64,000 nt of DNA from positions 1-64,000 of the forward strand of contig CAIOKO010000010.1 in the NCBI GenBank assembly GCA_903858935.1, written 5' to 3'. Below, one piece after another: positions 62,315-64,000 of the stretch. Each line of letters starts with the position of its first letter. The stretch's first letter is position 1. Made by a program: the position numbers and the translations under genes. Under the pieces are notes generated by a model, which was not told the DNA's origin, did not search any database, and was given only the letters and a program-made list of their open reading frames with translations. This DNA comes from an uncultured Schlesneria sp. GTDB lineage: Bacteria; Planctomycetota; Planctomycetia; Planctomycetales; Planctomycetaceae.

Positions 62315-63190
62315 ATGGACCTTGGCTTCTGGGGGTTTCGACATTGGCCGTTTGATCGTTCATTCTCTGCCGAACGATTCTTTGCCAGCCAACAACACGA
62401 CGAAGCGATGGCAAGAATGCTGTTTCTTGTCGAGGAATCGCGCCGATGTGGGATCATTGTCGGGCCGAGTGGGACAGGGAAAACTTATCTGCTGAAACTT
62501 CTGCAACAGCGATCTGAACGACTTGGGCGACTCGTCGTACGATGTGAAGCGACAGGAATCGAAGGTGAAGAATTCATCGGCCAAATTGCGGCCGGTTGCA
62601 ACGCTGCCGTTGATCCGAATGCAACTTCCGCACGGATCTTGAGCGGGCTTCGATCCCGATTCGCAGCACTGTCTGTGATTCGACAACCGCTGATCATTTT
62701 GATCGATCACTTCGATCAAGTTGAATTCCGTTGCCAACAAGCGGTCTGGCGGCTGAATCAATTGGCAGACGCTGTCGGGTTAAAACTGACCGTTGTCCTG
62801 GCAACCCGTGATCGCACATTTCCATCCGTACTGCAAGATCTTGTTGAGTTAAGAATCGATGTCGCTCCATGGAATTCGATCGAAACATCTCAATTTATCA
62901 ACTCGGCGGTTGAACGCGCCGGTTTTCCTGAAGTTCTCTTCTCCGATGATGCGATCACGGCAATTCACACAGTGACCAATGGTGTTCCAGCCAGAGTTGT
63001 GTCGCTTAGTAGCCACAGCCTGCTCGCAGCCAGGGGACAAGACCAGTTGCGTGTTACGAGGGAATGCGTCGAGGCTGCAGCCAGCGAGTTACTTCCAAGT
63101 GGAAACCACATTCCCGCCAGTCATTTTACCTCTTCAGCCCTTTCGCCGTCGAAAAGAAGTTCGGAGTCAGCGGGCGCATTAAAGCGATGA
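62315..63190 (+). CDS. ExeA/GspA-type AAA ATPase
   Basis: A 291-residue AAA+ ATPase of the ExeA family (also TniB-like). The family start FWGFRHWPFDRSF precedes the Walker A GPSGTGKT at 50-57 and Walker B LIILIDHFDQ near 131-140; sensor region VLATRD is near 168. ExeA proteins assist type II secretin assembly; stand-alone copies in planctomycetes have no assigned function. The Walker B acidic residue is followed by His where Glu is normal, so hydrolysis may be slow. It has no periplasmic peptidoglycan-binding domain. Confidence 0.84.
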   Translation: MDLGFWGFRHWPFDRSFSAERFFASQQHDEAMARMLFLVEESRRCGIIVGPSGTGKTYLLKLLQQRSERLGRLVVRCEATGIEGEEFIGQIAAGCNAAVDPNATSARILSGLRSRFAALSVIRQPLIILIDHFDQVEFRCQQAVWRLNQLADAVGLKLTVVLATRDRTFPSVLQDLVELRIDVAPWNSIETSQFINSAVERAGFPEVLFSDDAITAIHTVTNGVPARVVSLSSHSLLAARGQDQLRVTRECVEAAASELLPSGNHIPASHFTSSALSPSKRSSESAGALKR

Positions 63191-63229
63191 ATCATCTGAT
63201 TGATCAACTGCTCGAAATGCAACACCGCC

Positions 63230-64000
63230 TCATGGGATTGCAAAAAACAATCCCGTCACCACCGCTGCTTCAACAACAGCGGCTTTGGCGTTCAACGGAA
63301 TTTGATAGTGCAACTTCGGTGCACATTCACCAGGTCGATACCAGCCAAGCGGATACTCCTGTTTACATGGAGGAGTAATCGTCATTTGATAAGGCAGCAA
63401 AACGAATTGAACTCCTGCTCGCGCCAACGAGGCCACTGGCTGTACGATAGGATGGTAAGTATGACCGTATCGCTCTAACGCAGGATCCGCGAAATAGAGT
63501 GGATAGTAGTAGAAGTTCGTGGGTTCCCACGCCATTGTGATCAGCGGAAACGATCGCTCTTCGTAGGTTTTTGACTTGAATGGAATCTTAAACTCTTTTC
63601 CCTTTTCCATCGCGAATTCCCGGATATCCCGATCGCGATCGCGATCATAATAGGGATTGATACTTCCAATCATTCGATCAAGCGGAGATCGTGGTGAATC
63701 GCTCGAATCTTTGTCTGACATACCAGATTTCGCGTCCGCATTCTGGGCCGCCAGGCGCATTTCCGTTGATTTCAACGCCTGATTCCCTTTTGAATCCATC
63801 TCGCTTTTACGAGCCAAATTGGGCACAGCCAAGCTTGTTCCCGACGATTCGTCAAACTCGGAGGGACGAGCAGGTAAAACCCAATCATCAGGATTTGCGG
63901 ATATCCTTGGAATCACAAGCCCTTCAGATGGCAAAGGGGGAAGTTCGGTTTCTTTCAGAATGCGTTCCGAATCCTGTGGAAGTGCCTCTGGAACGCTGCG
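63230..64000 (-). CDS. Hypothetical protein, 5' end beyond the window
   Basis: An open frame from the window edge to the stop at 63230 encodes at least 256 residues, and the true start lies to the right. The N-terminal part is acidic and disordered (Ser/Asp/Lys-rich, with a DRDRDRD run), and the last 110 residues are ordered and aromatic-rich (ITMAWEPTNFYYYPLYFADPALERYGHTYHP, then GVQFVLLPYQMTI and PLGWYRPGECAPKLHYQIPL) with a C-terminal small-residue segment (AAVVEAAVVTGLFFAIP). I do not recognise a function. It converges with the ATPase gene. Confidence 0.7.
   Translation of the reverse strand, partial: RSVPEALPQDSERILKETELPPLPSEGLVIPRISANPDDWVLPARPSEFDESSGTSLAVPNLARKSEMDSKGNQALKSTEMRLAAQNADAKSGMSDKDSSDSPRSPLDRMIGSINPYYDRDRDRDIREFAMEKGKEFKIPFKSKTYEERSFPLITMAWEPTNFYYYPLYFADPALERYGHTYHPIVQPVASLARAGVQFVLLPYQMTITPPCKQEYPLGWYRPGECAPKLHYQIPLNAKAAVVEAAVVTGLFFAIP

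Noticed and set aside
63064-63378. Plus-strand open frame after the AAA ATPase
   Set aside because: It overlaps the ATPase end and the convergent hypothetical gene; no independent start signal.
1-64000. tRNA, rRNA, CRISPR, IS elements, prophage genes
   Set aside because: Scanned for T-loop strings, repeat-spacer patterns and transposase or phage motifs in gene-free stretches; none found by eye. tRNAscan-SE and Infernal would settle small RNAs.

Overview
The window looks like chromosomal DNA of a planctomycete (Planctomycetota, probably Planctomycetaceae-like). The signs are two OprP-type porins with an N-terminal coiled coil, an exported giant WD40 protein, secretin-type N-domain arrays, an HTH plus receiver regulator, an unusual keto-synthase/ACP cluster, many genes lacking operonic partners, and a GC-rich palindromic repeat whose chance translation gives the GSAGASPS/EGEAPAEP strings that I recall as common in planctomycete genomes. 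No phage, plasmid, IS, CRISPR, rRNA or tRNA was seen. I had no database access, so family names rest on motif recognition.

Layout. 1-11 kb: porin, metallophosphatase, ackA-pta, orphan PstS-like phosphate-binding protein, periplasmic beta-carbonic anhydrase and a second porin ending in a clear terminator. 11-15 kb: a REP-like palindrome, a GlxR-type dehydrogenase, dapA, and a GspE-like protein whose nucleotide-binding motifs are all degenerate. 15-20 kb: one very large inverse autotransporter/beta-helix surface protein. 20-28 kb: miaA, msrA, dksA-lspA, a long NfeD/ClpP-type membrane protease, argS and a small membrane protein.

28-33 kb is a compact lipid or polyketide-like cluster: a cyclopropane-synthase-type methyltransferase and ACP on the minus strand, divergent from a secreted DUF6134-like protein, a shortened degenerate keto-synthase and a complete FabF-type keto-synthase. 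33-44 kb: exported WD40 protein, holA, small proteins, DUF1015 protein, an exported esterase, a small protein ending in an SSB-like DDVPF tip, and the 5-oxoprolinase operon pxpB-pxpC-pxpA. 44-52 kb: a secretin-like protein without pore domain, a structured 880-bp intergenic region, the HTH-receiver regulator, and a FIST-ribF pair.

52-64 kb: an MscK-like mechanosensitive channel translationally overlapping ruvA, a sphingolipid Delta4-desaturase homologue, hisI-hisG, a membrane-anchored barnase/RNase Sa-type ribonuclease, gamma-glutamyltransferase, an ExeA-type AAA ATPase, and a hypothetical protein that runs off the right edge.

Most interesting candidates: the 28-33 kb keto-synthase cluster, the anchored guanyl ribonuclease, the pseudo-ATPase, the ceramide-desaturase-like enzyme, and the small protein with the SSB-type C-terminus.
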